From BCD1 sp965230565 (GTDB lineage: Bacteria; Bacteroidota; Bacteroidia; Chitinophagales; Saprospiraceae), in the NCBI GenBank assembly GCA_965230565.1, contig CBDDLH010000009.1, positions 62,001 through 126,000 of the forward strand: a DNA stretch of 64,000 nucleotides. Direction: 5' to 3'. This document shows positions 26,739 to 35,691 of this stretch, one piece after another. The translations under genes and the position numbers were made by a program. The stretch's first letter is position 1. Each line of letters starts with the position of its first letter. A model generated the notes under the pieces. That model saw only the letters and a program-made list of their open reading frames with translations, was not told the origin of the DNA and did no database searches.

Positions 26739-26891
26739 GGCCGACCGAGAATTACCGTATCGCGCAAATTCATTTGCGCCCGAAGAATACAATCAATTGA
26801 CAATTGAATGTTTGCATTTAATTGACCGTCGAATGAACCTGCCTTCCGTCGGAGCAGGCAAGGTTCGACGGCTACGAGTTCTCGGTCGGCC
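26739..26891. repeat. 153-bp element with perfect 13-bp terminal inverted repeats
   Basis: GGCCGACCGAGAA (26739-26751) is exactly complementary to TTCTCGGTCGGCC (26879-26891). Nested inside are GCGCAAAT/ATTTGCGC (26762-26769 with 26772-26779) and CCGTCGAA/TTCGACGG (26826-26833 with 26864-26871), the latter enclosing an AACCTGCC/GGCAAGGTT arm pair. Size and multi-hairpin design resemble the element at 496-645. Likely a non-autonomous mobile or REP-type element. Confidence 0.6.
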
Positions 26892-26910
26892 TGTGCCATC
26901 TTTGGAGAGA

Positions 26911-27096
26911 TTATAACCCTAATACCTTCTCCCAAACCTCATACCCAGGTCTTGGTCTTTCGGTTTCATCCAGTAACCCGGTATCCCTCCAAATTTTCCC
27001 AAGACCCTGCAAGTCTTCCGGGAAGACCTCCAGCAAGGCATCAAAGTCCCGGTGAGCCCACCATATGATAAATTCGTAGTTATGGTTGATTTGTGC
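26911..27096 (-). pseudogene. Protein-like fragment without a start codon
   Basis: An open frame of 61 codons between stops translates to a sequence with natural composition (segments such as F-I-I-W-W-A-H-R-D-F-D-A-L-L-E-V-F-P-E-D-L and R-P-R-P-G-Y-E-V-W-E-K-V). It has no ATG, GTG or TTG near its beginning. I take it as the 3' end of a decayed gene. Family not recognised. Confidence 0.35.
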
Positions 27097-27349
27097 TTAA
27101 TACACCAGAATCCGGTAATACCCTAAGCAATTTGAGCGTTTTTCTGTTACTTTCCCTGATAAGACCATTATTACCATATAACTATTCAAAGTTGCGAGTT
27201 ACGAGATTCATGTTCCTTTTCAAAAAACCCGAACCCGTAACCCGAAATGGAACAAAGTGACATTCCCGATCAAAGATGCGGGACAGGCTCTCGTGCACTA
27301 GTGCCGGGATGTGTAACCCGCAACTCTGATAAACTAACAACCCAAGTCT

Positions 27350-28396
27350 ATGAGAAAGATCTTTTTGGCCTCCCTGGCTATTTGTATGACCCAAATGTTA
27401 ATCGCACAGGCACCTGTGCTTACCGAAAATTCCATTTACAGTACGGAAGTTTATTTCGACTTTGGAAAGGATACCATCCGGACGGATGCGGATTCTGTGT
27501 TGAATGAGCTAATTGCCTTTTGTGAAAACCAGGCTCCGTTTTTTATTAAAATAACAGCACACACTGATGCGATAGGGAGCGATGAAAATAACTTTGCTTT
27601 GTCACAAAGAAGAGCTGCCTCCGTTATAGAATTTCTTGAAGCAAGAGAAATGGTTGCTGATAGTATGACGGTGAATGTTTTTGGAGAGAAACAACCGGTG
27701 GCTGAAAATGATACCGATGAAGGTCGGCAAAAGAACCGAAGGGCAACCGTTGAAGTAATCAAGATCAAAAAAATGGTGCCGCTGGAAGGGGAGATCGTGG
27801 ATCAGGAAACAGGTGAAGGGATTGAAGCAGATGTAGTGGTACGAACGAAGGACACTAAGGATTCTTTGAAAACTGATGAAAAAGGACGTTACCAATCCCT
27901 GGTCCCTCTTGGAGAAGTAATTGGTATTGATGTTTGGGCCAAGGGATATTTCCTGCAATCGCAAATGATGCGTGTCAAACCTGGAGAAAAAGTAGAAGTG
28001 AATGTAGAGCTTCCGCCAGTCAAGGAAGGTGAAAAGGTGGATATTCAGAATCTCTATTTTGTAGGAAATGAAGCCATATTGCTTGAAAAATCAGAGCCTG
28101 AACTGCCCAAGATTCTCAAATTTATGCAGATCAATGACAATATCAAGATCGAGATCGCCGGTCATATCAATCGCCCCAATTCCCCGCCGGTAGATGTCGA
28201 AAGCTGGGATTACAATTTATCCCGACGCAGAGCTTTATTGGTTTACAACTACCTCCTGGATAATGGTATCTCAAAGGATCGCCTTACCTACAACGCCTAT
28301 GGTAACTGGGAAATGCGCTACCCTAATGCAACTTCAGAAAAAGAACAGGCTGCGAACAGGCGCGTTGAGATTAGGGTATTGGATGTGAAGGATTAA
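27350..28396 (+). CDS. OmpA-family protein with two OmpA domains
   Basis: 348 residues with a signal peptide (1-19). Residues about 31-125 form an OmpA-like peptidoglycan-binding domain (V-Y-F-D-F-G-K-D start, A-H-T-D-A-I-G-S, and N-R-R-A-T-V-E-V end). A carboxypeptidase-regulatory-like beta-sandwich follows (about 135-220). A second, more divergent OmpA-like domain (225-345) ends in A-A-N-R-R-V-E-I-R-V. Double OmpA proteins of this type sit in the periplasm linking outer membrane and peptidoglycan. It follows a repeat-rich gap and appears monocistronic. Confidence 0.85.
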   Translation: MRKIFLASLAICMTQMLIAQAPVLTENSIYSTEVYFDFGKDTIRTDADSVLNELIAFCENQAPFFIKITAHTDAIGSDENNFALSQRRAASVIEFLEAREMVADSMTVNVFGEKQPVAENDTDEGRQKNRRATVEVIKIKKMVPLEGEIVDQETGEGIEADVVVRTKDTKDSLKTDEKGRYQSLVPLGEVIGIDVWAKGYFLQSQMMRVKPGEKVEVNVELPPVKEGEKVDIQNLYFVGNEAILLEKSEPELPKILKFMQINDNIKIEIAGHINRPNSPPVDVESWDYNLSRRRALLVYNYLLDNGISKDRLTYNAYGNWEMRYPNATSEKEQAANRRVEIRVLDVKD

Positions 28397-28604
28397 TGCT
28401 AGGAGGAAGTATCCAAGGTTTTGCCTTTGCCAGGCATAAGTGTGGAAAGGCGACACCTTGTCGGAGTAAATCTCAAACAACATGAAACAACATCAAGCCA
28501 CATCAAACAGCGAACGGAGGAGCACTGAAACAATATAAAACGCGAGCCTGCGAGTCCCAGCCATCGCCGATAGGCGAAATTCCCTATCTTTATAGCAAAA
28601 ACAG

Positions 28605-28787
28605 ATGGACGACAAAAAGAAAAACGAAGAGACCTCTGACGCATCCGGTGAAAATAAGGACAAGCTCGAGCTGAAGGTCAACGAGCTTGGGGAGATCACT
28701 TCCAACTTGGATATGGACAAGATCAACAAATTCCTCGATGAAAATGTTGAAGATAAAAAGCTTCAGGGTGACGACGATAAAGAGTAG
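28605..28787 (+). CDS. Small highly charged protein
   Basis: 60 residues, rich in Lys, Glu and Asp, without hydrophobic segments; a short amphipathic helix around L-E-L-K-V-N-E-L-G-E-I is likely. TATCTTTA at 28585-28592 matches the Bacteroidota -7 motif in seven of eight positions, 13 bp before the ATG, which supports real expression. No family recognised. It could be a small adaptor or anti-factor, but nothing shows this. Confidence 0.55.
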   Translation: MDDKKKNEETSDASGENKDKLELKVNELGEITSNLDMDKINKFLDENVEDKKLQGDDDKE

Positions 28788-29016
28788 GAATTATATTTTG
28801 ATTTTTCGGCAATTTTGCTTAAATTTTAGAATTCTGTGTTGATTTTTTACCTGATTTAAAGTTATGTTTTGCACTCTTGAAATTCTGAGGTTTTCAGATC
28901 AAAGGACCTTGTAACACAGGGGGATTTGGGAATCAGGTATGGAAAATTCCTATTGTGAGGTGTTCTGGAAAGGTAAAATAGCCTTTGGAACATTCACTTT
29001 TCTGGGTTTATAGCTG

Positions 29017-29024
29017 TATTTTTG
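29017..29024 (+). promoter_or_regulatory. Bacteroidota -7 promoter element of the E2 gene
   Basis: TATTTTTG fits TAnnTTTG exactly and lies 21 bp before the ATG at 29045, giving a nearly leaderless transcript of about 14 nt leader. Confidence 0.55.
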
Positions 29025-29044
29025 CAGTCTAAATAAAATCAAAT

Positions 29045-30373
29045 ATGGCAAAGGTTGAACTTATCATGCCCAAAATGGGTGAAAGTATCATGGAAGCCAC
29101 CATTCTCAAATGGGTGAAAAACGTTGGGGATAAGGTGGAAGAAGATGAAACGATCCTCGAGATCGCAACAGATAAGGTGGACTCGGAAGTTCCATCGCCT
29201 GTTGAAGGTGTCATCGCTGAAATCCTCTATAAAGAGGAAGATGTTGTCGAAATAGGAAAGGTTATTGCCATTATCGCAACGGAAGGTGAAGATGTCAATG
29301 TAGCTGCGAGCCCGGCAGTTGAAGAAAAACCCCAGCCAGCTGAAGCAACCGCAAATGGAAAAGTTAAAGCGGAAACCGAAACTCCCAAACCTCAGCCCGA
29401 ACCGGTAACCGCTGAACCGGCCCCTGTCGCCAGCCCGGCATCAGGACGTTTTTATTCTCCCTTAGTTAAGAATATTGCTAAAAAAGAAAATATCAGTTCG
29501 CAGGAGCTCGACACGGTTCCGGGAACTGGCGCCAAAGGTCGTGTAACCAAAAAAGATATCCTTGCTTATCTGGAAAACAGAACTGCTGCACCGATGCCTC
29601 AGGTGCAAACAGCTCCTGCAACAAACGGCACACCAAAAACAACACCAACAGTTGCTGTCGGCGGTAATGACGAAATCATCGAAATGGACCGCATGCGCCG
29701 TTTGATCGCCGATCATATGGTGATGTCGAAACAAACCTCACCTCACGTTACTTCATTTGTTGAGGTGGATGTAACCGATATCGTCAACTGGCGGAACAAG
29801 GTAAAAAATGAATTTATTGCCAAATACGGCGAAAAGATCACCTTTACACCGATCTTCCTGGAAGCAGTGGTCAATGCGATCAGGGATTTCCCCATGATCA
29901 ACGTATCTGTGGATGGTAATAACATCATTCGCAAGCACAACATCAATGTCGGAATGGCTACAGCCCTGCCTTCCGGAAACCTCATTGTGCCGGTGATCAA
30001 AAATGCGGACAATCTCAATCTGCTCGGACTGACCCGTGCAGTTAACGACCTGGCCGGAAGAGCAAGAGAAAACAAACTCACACCGGATGAGATCCAGGGT
30101 GGCACTTTCACCCTGACCAACGTCGGTACTTTCGGTAACGTCATGGGAACTCCGATCATCAACCAGCCACAAGTAGCGATTATGGCTGCCGGCGCTATAC
30201 GCAAAAAGCCGGGAGTGGTGGAAACAGAATACGGAGACCTCATCGCCGTAAGACATATGATGTTCCTCTCCCTGTCGTATGACCACAGGGTAGTGGACGG
30301 CTTCCTAGGAGGATCCTTCCTCCGAAAAGTGGGAGATTATCTCGAAGCATTTGATCCTAACAGAGCCATTTAA
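29045..30373 (+). CDS. Dihydrolipoamide acyltransferase (E2 of a 2-oxoacid dehydrogenase complex)
   Basis: 442 residues in the standard E2 order: a lipoyl domain (1-78) with lipoylated Lys44 in A-T-D-K-V-D-S-E, a Pro/Ala/Glu-rich linker, a peripheral subunit-binding domain (about 140-176) ending G-R-V-T-K-K-D-I, and a catalytic core with S-Y-D-H-R-V-V-D-G (411-419, catalytic His414 and Asp418). It transfers acyl groups to CoA. The sequence does not decide between branched-chain, pyruvate and 2-oxoglutarate complexes; the lone gene with one lipoyl domain is typical of the Bacteroidota branched-chain or 2-oxoglutarate type. E1 and E3 are not in the window. Confidence 0.93.
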   Translation: MAKVELIMPKMGESIMEATILKWVKNVGDKVEEDETILEIATDKVDSEVPSPVEGVIAEILYKEEDVVEIGKVIAIIATEGEDVNVAASPAVEEKPQPAEATANGKVKAETETPKPQPEPVTAEPAPVASPASGRFYSPLVKNIAKKENISSQELDTVPGTGAKGRVTKKDILAYLENRTAAPMPQVQTAPATNGTPKTTPTVAVGGNDEIIEMDRMRRLIADHMVMSKQTSPHVTSFVEVDVTDIVNWRNKVKNEFIAKYGEKITFTPIFLEAVVNAIRDFPMINVSVDGNNIIRKHNINVGMATALPSGNLIVPVIKNADNLNLLGLTRAVNDLAGRARENKLTPDEIQGGTFTLTNVGTFGNVMGTPIINQPQVAIMAAGAIRKKPGVVETEYGDLIAVRHMMFLSLSYDHRVVDGFLGGSFLRKVGDYLEAFDPNRAI

Positions 30374-30401
30374 TTCGCCTGTTCTTTAACAAGATAATCC
30401 A

Positions 30402-30459
30402 GATAGCCCTGTGCGTTAGCGCGGGGCTGTTGTTTTTTCAAGGTTTCGTCTTGAAAAAA
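30402..30459 (+). terminator. Tandem terminator hairpins after the E2 gene
   Basis: An AGCCC...GGGCT stem with inner GCG/CGC pairs (30405-30428) is followed by a T-run. A second perfect 10-bp hairpin TTTTTTCAAG (30433-30442) / CTTGAAAAAA (30450-30459) comes directly after. Located about 30 bp beyond the E2 stop codon. Confidence 0.6.
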
Positions 30460-30585
30460 AGGGTGCCGTCAGGTACCCAATCCCGGTATTACCCGGCCTT
30501 TTTGCAATGCTTTTGGTGCTGTAGGTACCAAATAACCCATGCGGAGAATTCTATGTTCAATTTTTAAGGCCTCACCCTGAATGAC

Positions 30586-30593
30586 TATCTTTG
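30586..30593 (+). promoter_or_regulatory. Bacteroidota -7 promoter element of the PorE-like gene
   Basis: TATCTTTG fits TAnnTTTG; the start codon is at 30686, leaving a leader of roughly 85 nt. Confidence 0.45.
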
Positions 30594-30685
30594 CCGTAAC
30601 GAGATCATCAGGAAGCTGTAGCAATATAGTCGAAATCTTTTCCGTTGACAAAGAACAGGTCCCCCAGCCCAAATATTAAAAAATC

Positions 30686-32833
30686 ATGCAAAAAATACTA
30701 CCCTATCTACTGCTCTTAATAATGGTTCTGCCCTTGCAGGTGGAAGCACAAAATTCCCGTCAAAAACTCAGTCAGGCAAAGGAGTTTTTCTACCATGAAA
30801 AGTATTCGGAAGCACTGGCAATTCTGAGCAGTTCAAAAAAACTGTCCCGGCAGGATAAAGAGGCCAGGCTCTTGATAGCTGTTTGTCAGTATCAGTTGAA
30901 TCAACTGGATATTGCCCTGGAACTGCTGCAAGAGATCACCGGTGAAAAAAAAGAACCCTATCCGGAATGCTGGTTGTACATGGGCAAGATCTATCACGCC
31001 ATGCACCAGTTCAATGAAGCGGCAGATTATTACAAACTTTACCTGCGCACCATTCGTCCCGATCACCCGCACCGAAAGATGGTCCGGGAGGAAATTCGTA
31101 GATGTTCCAATGGCATTGATATCCTTTACAGGCAACAACTGGCGATCGTGGAGAACCTGGGCATGGGCGTCAATACTGCAGGAGATGAATTCGGACCGGT
31201 ACCTAGTCGCAACAACAGCAATAAATTGTATTTCTCTTCTGAAAGATTTGGCAATAACGGAGGACCCAGGGATGATCAAAATCGTCCGGATGACCGCTTT
31301 GGCCATTTCCTGAGTGATATGTTCAGTTGCACGGTGACCAACGGACAATGGGCCGGTACGGAACCCATGCACTATTTACTCAATAGCCCGCAACATGAAA
31401 TCCTGCTAGATTTTAATTCTGATGGAACTGTGATGTATTATTTTAAAGGTTGGAGCCAGCGGGCAGGACAGATCGTGGCGGATACCTTTAAAACCATGGA
31501 AAACCGAACCCTGAACTCCACACCTTTTCTGGCTCCGGTGGATGTAGCTAACGGAGACAAGGAACTCTTCCTGTATAACGACACCTTACTCATTTTTTCC
31601 AGTCGCCGTCCGGGAGGATTTGGTGGGTACGATCTATATAAAACCGTTTTCCTGAAAGGATACTGGACAGCCCCTGAAAATATGGGCCCAAACATCAATT
31701 CTAACTATGATGAAACAACTCCGTTCCTGGCTCCGGATGGCAAAGCCTTGTATTTCAGTTCCAATGACAGCCGGAAAAGTATTGGCGGACTGGACATTTT
31801 TAAAACGGTTTATAATCAAAAAACCGGGCAATGGAGTGCGCCATTCAATATGGGACTTCCGTTAAATTCTGCTGGTGATGATACCGGTTTCCGGCTCACT
31901 AGGGATGGTTTTACCGCCTATTTGTCTTCTTCCCGGAAGGATGGGTTTGGTGAACGGGATATTTACATCGCCTATTTTCAGGAATATTTGCCCGAGGTGG
32001 AACCGCCTGTCGTGGCTTATGTCCCACCAACTCCCAAGGTTAAAGAGTACGAAAAACCCATTATCATTAGCAAGCCAACAGGCTTTGAAGAGCAGGACCC
32101 TTTTGGGCAAGAAGAACCTGATACTCCAACGGTTACGAACGTTGCTGACAATGCAGCCTATGCACCGCTATTGCTTGATGGAAATTCCAGGCTTAATTAT
32201 GCTCAAAAAAGTAAACTGGAAGGCGTCGCAAGAGCCATTTCCCGTGATGCGTCACTTACAGTGGTCATTTCCGTGTACACAAACAGCTCCGGCAAGGTGC
32301 CTCAACGATTATTCCGGGCGATCAATTATGCAGAAGAAGCTGCAGACTTCCTGCAGGATCGTGGGGTATCTGCCAAAAATATCTTTATGAGAGCCCTCGA
32401 TGGCAGCCAAACCGGCCAGACTGATCCTTATGTTATGGAATTTGCTTTTTCAGGATTGCAAGGCATGACTTCCAGGGGAGATCTTCCCGTGATAGGAAGA
32501 AATCAGAGATCTGTCACTTCAAACATGGTCACCTCGAAAGGGCTGTTTTACAAAGTGCAAATCTCCTCAGCCACCAAAATGTTGAACCGACCAGTGCTAG
32601 ACCAACAGCCCTATCCCATGATTGAAAAGCTGCCGGACTTTGCCTATTACCGGTACACCGTGGGGGCCTTTGAAAGATTTGAAGATGCCAAAAATTTTGC
32701 TTTGAAAATGCAAAGGTCTGGGCAGAAGGGCGCCTATGTGGTACCATTTATCCACGGAAAACGAGCTGATAAAAATGAGGCCAAAAGTAATGTCGCGGAA
32801 TTTCCGGATTTGAATAACTACCTGAGGGGGTGA
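30686..32833 (+). CDS. TPR/PD40/OmpA-like/SPOR outer-membrane-associated protein (PorE-like)
   Basis: 715 residues with a signal peptide (1-22). Order of domains: TPR-like helices (about 25-135), a PD40/WD40-like beta-propeller (about 150-430, with S-S-R-R-P-G-G-F-G-G-Y-D-L-Y and S-S-R-K-D-G-F-G-E-R-D-I-Y blades), an OmpA-like fold of divergent sequence (about 490-590), and a C-terminal SPOR-like domain (about 610-700, starting F-Y-K-V-Q-I-S-S). TPR-PD40-OmpA proteins such as PorE anchor the type IX secretion apparatus to peptidoglycan; the added SPOR domain would bind denuded glycan. Role in T9SS or envelope linkage is inferred. Followed directly by a heptamer repeat tract. Confidence 0.8.
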   Translation: MQKILPYLLLLIMVLPLQVEAQNSRQKLSQAKEFFYHEKYSEALAILSSSKKLSRQDKEARLLIAVCQYQLNQLDIALELLQEITGEKKEPYPECWLYMGKIYHAMHQFNEAADYYKLYLRTIRPDHPHRKMVREEIRRCSNGIDILYRQQLAIVENLGMGVNTAGDEFGPVPSRNNSNKLYFSSERFGNNGGPRDDQNRPDDRFGHFLSDMFSCTVTNGQWAGTEPMHYLLNSPQHEILLDFNSDGTVMYYFKGWSQRAGQIVADTFKTMENRTLNSTPFLAPVDVANGDKELFLYNDTLLIFSSRRPGGFGGYDLYKTVFLKGYWTAPENMGPNINSNYDETTPFLAPDGKALYFSSNDSRKSIGGLDIFKTVYNQKTGQWSAPFNMGLPLNSAGDDTGFRLTRDGFTAYLSSSRKDGFGERDIYIAYFQEYLPEVEPPVVAYVPPTPKVKEYEKPIIISKPTGFEEQDPFGQEEPDTPTVTNVADNAAYAPLLLDGNSRLNYAQKSKLEGVARAISRDASLTVVISVYTNSSGKVPQRLFRAINYAEEAADFLQDRGVSAKNIFMRALDGSQTGQTDPYVMEFAFSGLQGMTSRGDLPVIGRNQRSVTSNMVTSKGLFYKVQISSATKMLNRPVLDQQPYPMIEKLPDFAYYRYTVGAFERFEDAKNFALKMQRSGQKGAYVVPFIHGKRADKNEAKSNVAEFPDLNNYLRG

Positions 32834-32835
32834 GA

Positions 32836-32905
32836 CTGGTTTCTGGTTTCTGGTTTCTGGTTTCTGGTTTCTGGTTTCTGGTTTCTGGTTTCTGGTTTCT
32901 GGTTT
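32836..32905. repeat. Heptanucleotide tandem repeat, ten perfect copies of CTGGTTT
   Basis: The unit CTGGTTT is repeated ten times without interruption, starting three bases after the stop codon of the PorE-like gene. Because seven is not a multiple of three, unit gain or loss would change any frame running through it. Related AACCAG words occur at 5665, 11346 and 14903. Confidence 0.95.
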
Positions 32906-33196
32906 TGGCATTAGGATGTCTCATAAACAAAGGCATTAACTTTGAGGTGAAATTTTGTTTTATATCACGTGGATCACGCGGATTTTCGCTGATATAAGCC
33001 ATAATTCCCAAATTTAAATCTGCGTTCCTCTGCGGTGTCTGCGAGACACTTTTCAATGAGACTGTCTCATCTTAAAGACGCTTATCAGGTTGAGACACTA
33101 ATTTATCGAAGTTATTTGCCAATATATCTAACCTGTAACAAGAAACCAGCAGGCAGTAAACGAATTTGCTTATATTTACGGCCTTAACAACAGACC
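32906..33196. other. Intergenic repeat words
   Basis: Includes CACGTGGATCACGCGGATTT and CTGCGTTCCTCTGCGGTGTC (about 32968-33043), members of the same word family as 61492-61590, and GATGTCTCAT (32916) with ATGAGACTGTCTCATC (33055-33070) as an inverted pair. TATATTTACGG just before 33183 may be the promoter of the next gene. Confidence 0.45.
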
Positions 33197-33757
33197 ATGA
33201 AGCGTAGGATTCAGTTTTTCCGGGAGAGTATCAAGAATATGAAAACGACGGGTTCCGTTACCCATAGTTCGAAGTTTTTATGCAGGGGCATGATCAAACC
33301 CGTTGATTTTGAGCATGCTACCCTGATCGTTGAACTCGGTGCCGGTGACGGAGTGATCACCAAACATATTCTCAAAAAGATGCGCCCGGATGCCAAACTC
33401 CTCGTTTTTGAAGTGAATAAAAAGTTCTGTCAAAAAGTCCGGGAGAAGATCCATGATGATCGAATGATCCTCATCGAAGATTCTGCAGAACACCTGCCGG
33501 ATCACCTAGAGAGACTCGGCCTGCCCAAAGTTGAATTCATCGTTTCTGCCATTCCTTTTGTCGCATTGTCCAAAGAGATCACCTATAAGATTCTGGATGT
33601 ATGCAAAGATAACCTTGTCAAGGGTGGACTTTACATCCAGATGCACTATTCTCTGGTATTAAAAAAGACCTATGAGCGGATCTTTGGCAATGTGAAGATC
33701 GACTTCATTCCCGTGAATGTACCTCCTGCATTTGTGCTGGTGAGCAGGAAGGAGTAA
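33197..33757 (+). CDS. Class I SAM-dependent methyltransferase, phospholipid N-methyltransferase-like
   Basis: 186 residues. The N-terminal segment K-T-T-G-S-V-T-H-S-S-K-F-L resembles the membrane-surface helix and S-S motif of PmtA-type phosphatidylethanolamine N-methyltransferases. SAM motif I is E-L-G-A-G-D-G-V-I-T (about 49-58) and the acidic residue ending beta2 lies in V-F-E-V-N. Motif IV is V-S-A-I-P-F. Length is close to PmtA and to the related rRNA adenine dimethylase-like group. Methylation of a membrane lipid head group is the best guess, not proven. Single gene, next to the gamma-glutamyltransferase gene. Confidence 0.75.
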   Translation: MKRRIQFFRESIKNMKTTGSVTHSSKFLCRGMIKPVDFEHATLIVELGAGDGVITKHILKKMRPDAKLLVFEVNKKFCQKVREKIHDDRMILIEDSAEHLPDHLERLGLPKVEFIVSAIPFVALSKEITYKILDVCKDNLVKGGLYIQMHYSLVLKKTYERIFGNVKIDFIPVNVPPAFVLVSRKE

Positions 33758-33891
33758 AATTGGCTTTCCATTGACAGTTCTTTCTATTTCTTTTGTTGTT
33801 CAGGCAAAGTTGTAATACCAATTTGATCTTTTTCCTTAACTTAATGTTCTCAAGTTTGGATTTAACTGGTATTTGAAAAAAAACTTTCGTC

Positions 33892-35580
33892 ATGTCACGT
33901 CTTTTTACCTTTTTATGTCTTTCCCTCATTTTTAATATTACACTTATGGCACAAGATCGCCTCACCGGGCATCCATTCGCTACCCGGTCAGAAGTCATTG
34001 CACAAAATGGTATGGCTTGTACTTCCCAACCCCTGGCGAGTATGGTGGCCATTGATATCCTCAAAGCCGGAGGAAATGCCATTGATGCTGCTATTGCCGC
34101 TAATGCAACGCTTGGTTTAATGGAGCCCACCGGAAATGGGATTGGCGGCGATCTTTTTGCGATCGTCTGGGATGCCAAAACCCAAAAGCTTTACGGTCTG
34201 AATGCCAGCGGGCGTTCTCCTAAAAGTCTGTCCCTGCAATGGTTTAAGGACAATGGTTACGAAAGTATTCCTTCTCATGGGCCACTGCCTGTTTCCGTAC
34301 CCGGTTGTGTGGATGGGTGGTTTGAGTTGCATGGAAAATTCGGCAGTATGGAAATGGAGCAAGTCCTCGCACCGGCTATCGATTATGCCCGGAAAGGATT
34401 TCCCGTTTCGGAACTGATCTCTTATTATTGGAAACGTTCCGCACCGTTTTTATCCAAATATCCGGGCTTTAGGGAGATTTTTACCATTGATGGCAGAGGA
34501 CCGGAAAAGGGAGAAGTTTTTAAGAACCCTTACCTCGCGAATACGCTGGAAAAGATCGCCAAAGGAGGAAGAGATGTTTTTTACAAAGGAGAGATCGCCC
34601 GGGTGATCGATCAATACATGAAAGAGAATGACGGATTTCTGTCCTATGAAGATCTCGCCGCTCATAAGTCTGAGTGGGTAGAGCCGATGTCCACCAATTA
34701 CCGGGGATATGATGTGTGGGAATTGCCACCTAATGGCCAGGGCATAGCTGCCTTACAAATGCTGAATATTCTTGAGCAGTATGATATTGCCGATATGGGT
34801 TTTGGAAGTGCCGATTACCTCCATGTTTTAACTGAAGCCAAGAAACTTGCCTTTGAAGACCGGGCCAAATATTACGCCGATACCGATTTTCACGATCTGG
34901 ATTACAATGTCCTCATCTCAAAGCAATACGGTCAGGAAAGACAAAAACTTATTAAAGAACGCGCCGCGCGCCGCTATGATGCGGGTAAACTGGAAACGAG
35001 TAATACCATCTACCTGACGGTAGCCGATAAATGGGGCAATATGATTTCCCTGATCCAAAGTAATTACCGGGGTATGGGTTCCGGCATGACGCCAACAGGC
35101 CTCGGGTTTGTGCTGCAGGATAGGGGTGAATTATTCACATTGCAGGAAGATCATTACAATGTTTATGAACCAGGAAAACGGCCATTCCATACCATCATCC
35201 CCGGTTTTGTGACCAAAGATGGAAAGCCATACCTCAGTTTTGGTGTGATGGGTGGAGCCATGCAGCCCCAGGGACATACCCAGGTACTGATCAATATGAT
35301 CGATTTTGGCATGAATATCCAGGAAGCGGGGGATGCTGCTCGTATGCGTCATTCAGGTTCTTCGCAGCCGACGGGTGAACTGATGACCAACGGAGGAACC
35401 CTTTACCTCGAAAATGGATTCAGTGATCTGGTTCGTCGTGAACTGATGAAAAAGGGGCATAAACTGGGAAGTTCGGTTGGTGGATACGGTGGTTATCAGG
35501 CTATCATGTGGGATGCGGAAAATAAGGTCTACTACGGCGCTTCCGAGTCCAGAAAGGATGGTTGTGCGATCGGCTATTAA
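33892..35580 (+). CDS. Gamma-glutamyltransferase family protein
   Basis: 562 residues with a signal peptide (1-20), so periplasmic. The family opening G-M-A-C-T-S-Q-P-L-A-S and G-G-N-A-I-D-A-A-I-A-A-N is present. The autocatalytic nucleophile aligns with Thr372 in S-N-T-I-Y-L-T-V-A-D; in classical enzymes the motif is T-T-H-x-S-V, so the second Thr is Ile and the His is Tyr here. The small-subunit G-S-G-M and G-G-A-M-Q-P-Q-G-H motifs follow. Classical members hydrolyse glutathione or transfer its glutamyl group; the altered motif is shared with acylase-like subgroups, so the substrate may differ. Monocistronic. Confidence 0.88.
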   Translation: MSRLFTFLCLSLIFNITLMAQDRLTGHPFATRSEVIAQNGMACTSQPLASMVAIDILKAGGNAIDAAIAANATLGLMEPTGNGIGGDLFAIVWDAKTQKLYGLNASGRSPKSLSLQWFKDNGYESIPSHGPLPVSVPGCVDGWFELHGKFGSMEMEQVLAPAIDYARKGFPVSELISYYWKRSAPFLSKYPGFREIFTIDGRGPEKGEVFKNPYLANTLEKIAKGGRDVFYKGEIARVIDQYMKENDGFLSYEDLAAHKSEWVEPMSTNYRGYDVWELPPNGQGIAALQMLNILEQYDIADMGFGSADYLHVLTEAKKLAFEDRAKYYADTDFHDLDYNVLISKQYGQERQKLIKERAARRYDAGKLETSNTIYLTVADKWGNMISLIQSNYRGMGSGMTPTGLGFVLQDRGELFTLQEDHYNVYEPGKRPFHTIIPGFVTKDGKPYLSFGVMGGAMQPQGHTQVLINMIDFGMNIQEAGDAARMRHSGSSQPTGELMTNGGTLYLENGFSDLVRRELMKKGHKLGSSVGGYGGYQAIMWDAENKVYYGASESRKDGCAIGY

Positions 35581-35691
35581 AGCTGCGGGGTGAATACTTT
35601 TCCTGAATGTCCGTCCCTGAAATATTTAACATAGAAGGTCGCAAGGGAGGCGCCAGGTACGCAAGGGTAATATTGATAACTTATACCAGCT

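Larger units (their letters stand above)
26719..27349. other. Intergenic region of repeats and a gene relic
   Basis: Contains the inverted-repeat element 26739-26891, an open coding-like fragment on the minus strand (26911-27096), and an interspersed repeat segment at 27240-27320 (ATGGAACAAAGTGACATTCC, bracketed by GTAACCCG words). I see no intact gene. Confidence 0.5.

Noticed and set aside
30469..30672. 67-residue minus-strand frame after the E2 gene
   Set aside because: It overlaps the PorE-like promoter and shows no domain or signal; chance frame.
32836..32905. CRISPR-like array
   Set aside because: The tandem units are 7 bp with no spacers and no cas genes are present.
32597..33056. 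Frames with periodic P-E-T-R-N-Q-K repeats on the minus strand
   Set aside because: They are translations of the CTGGTTT heptamer array, which stays open in every frame, and not a real repeat protein.
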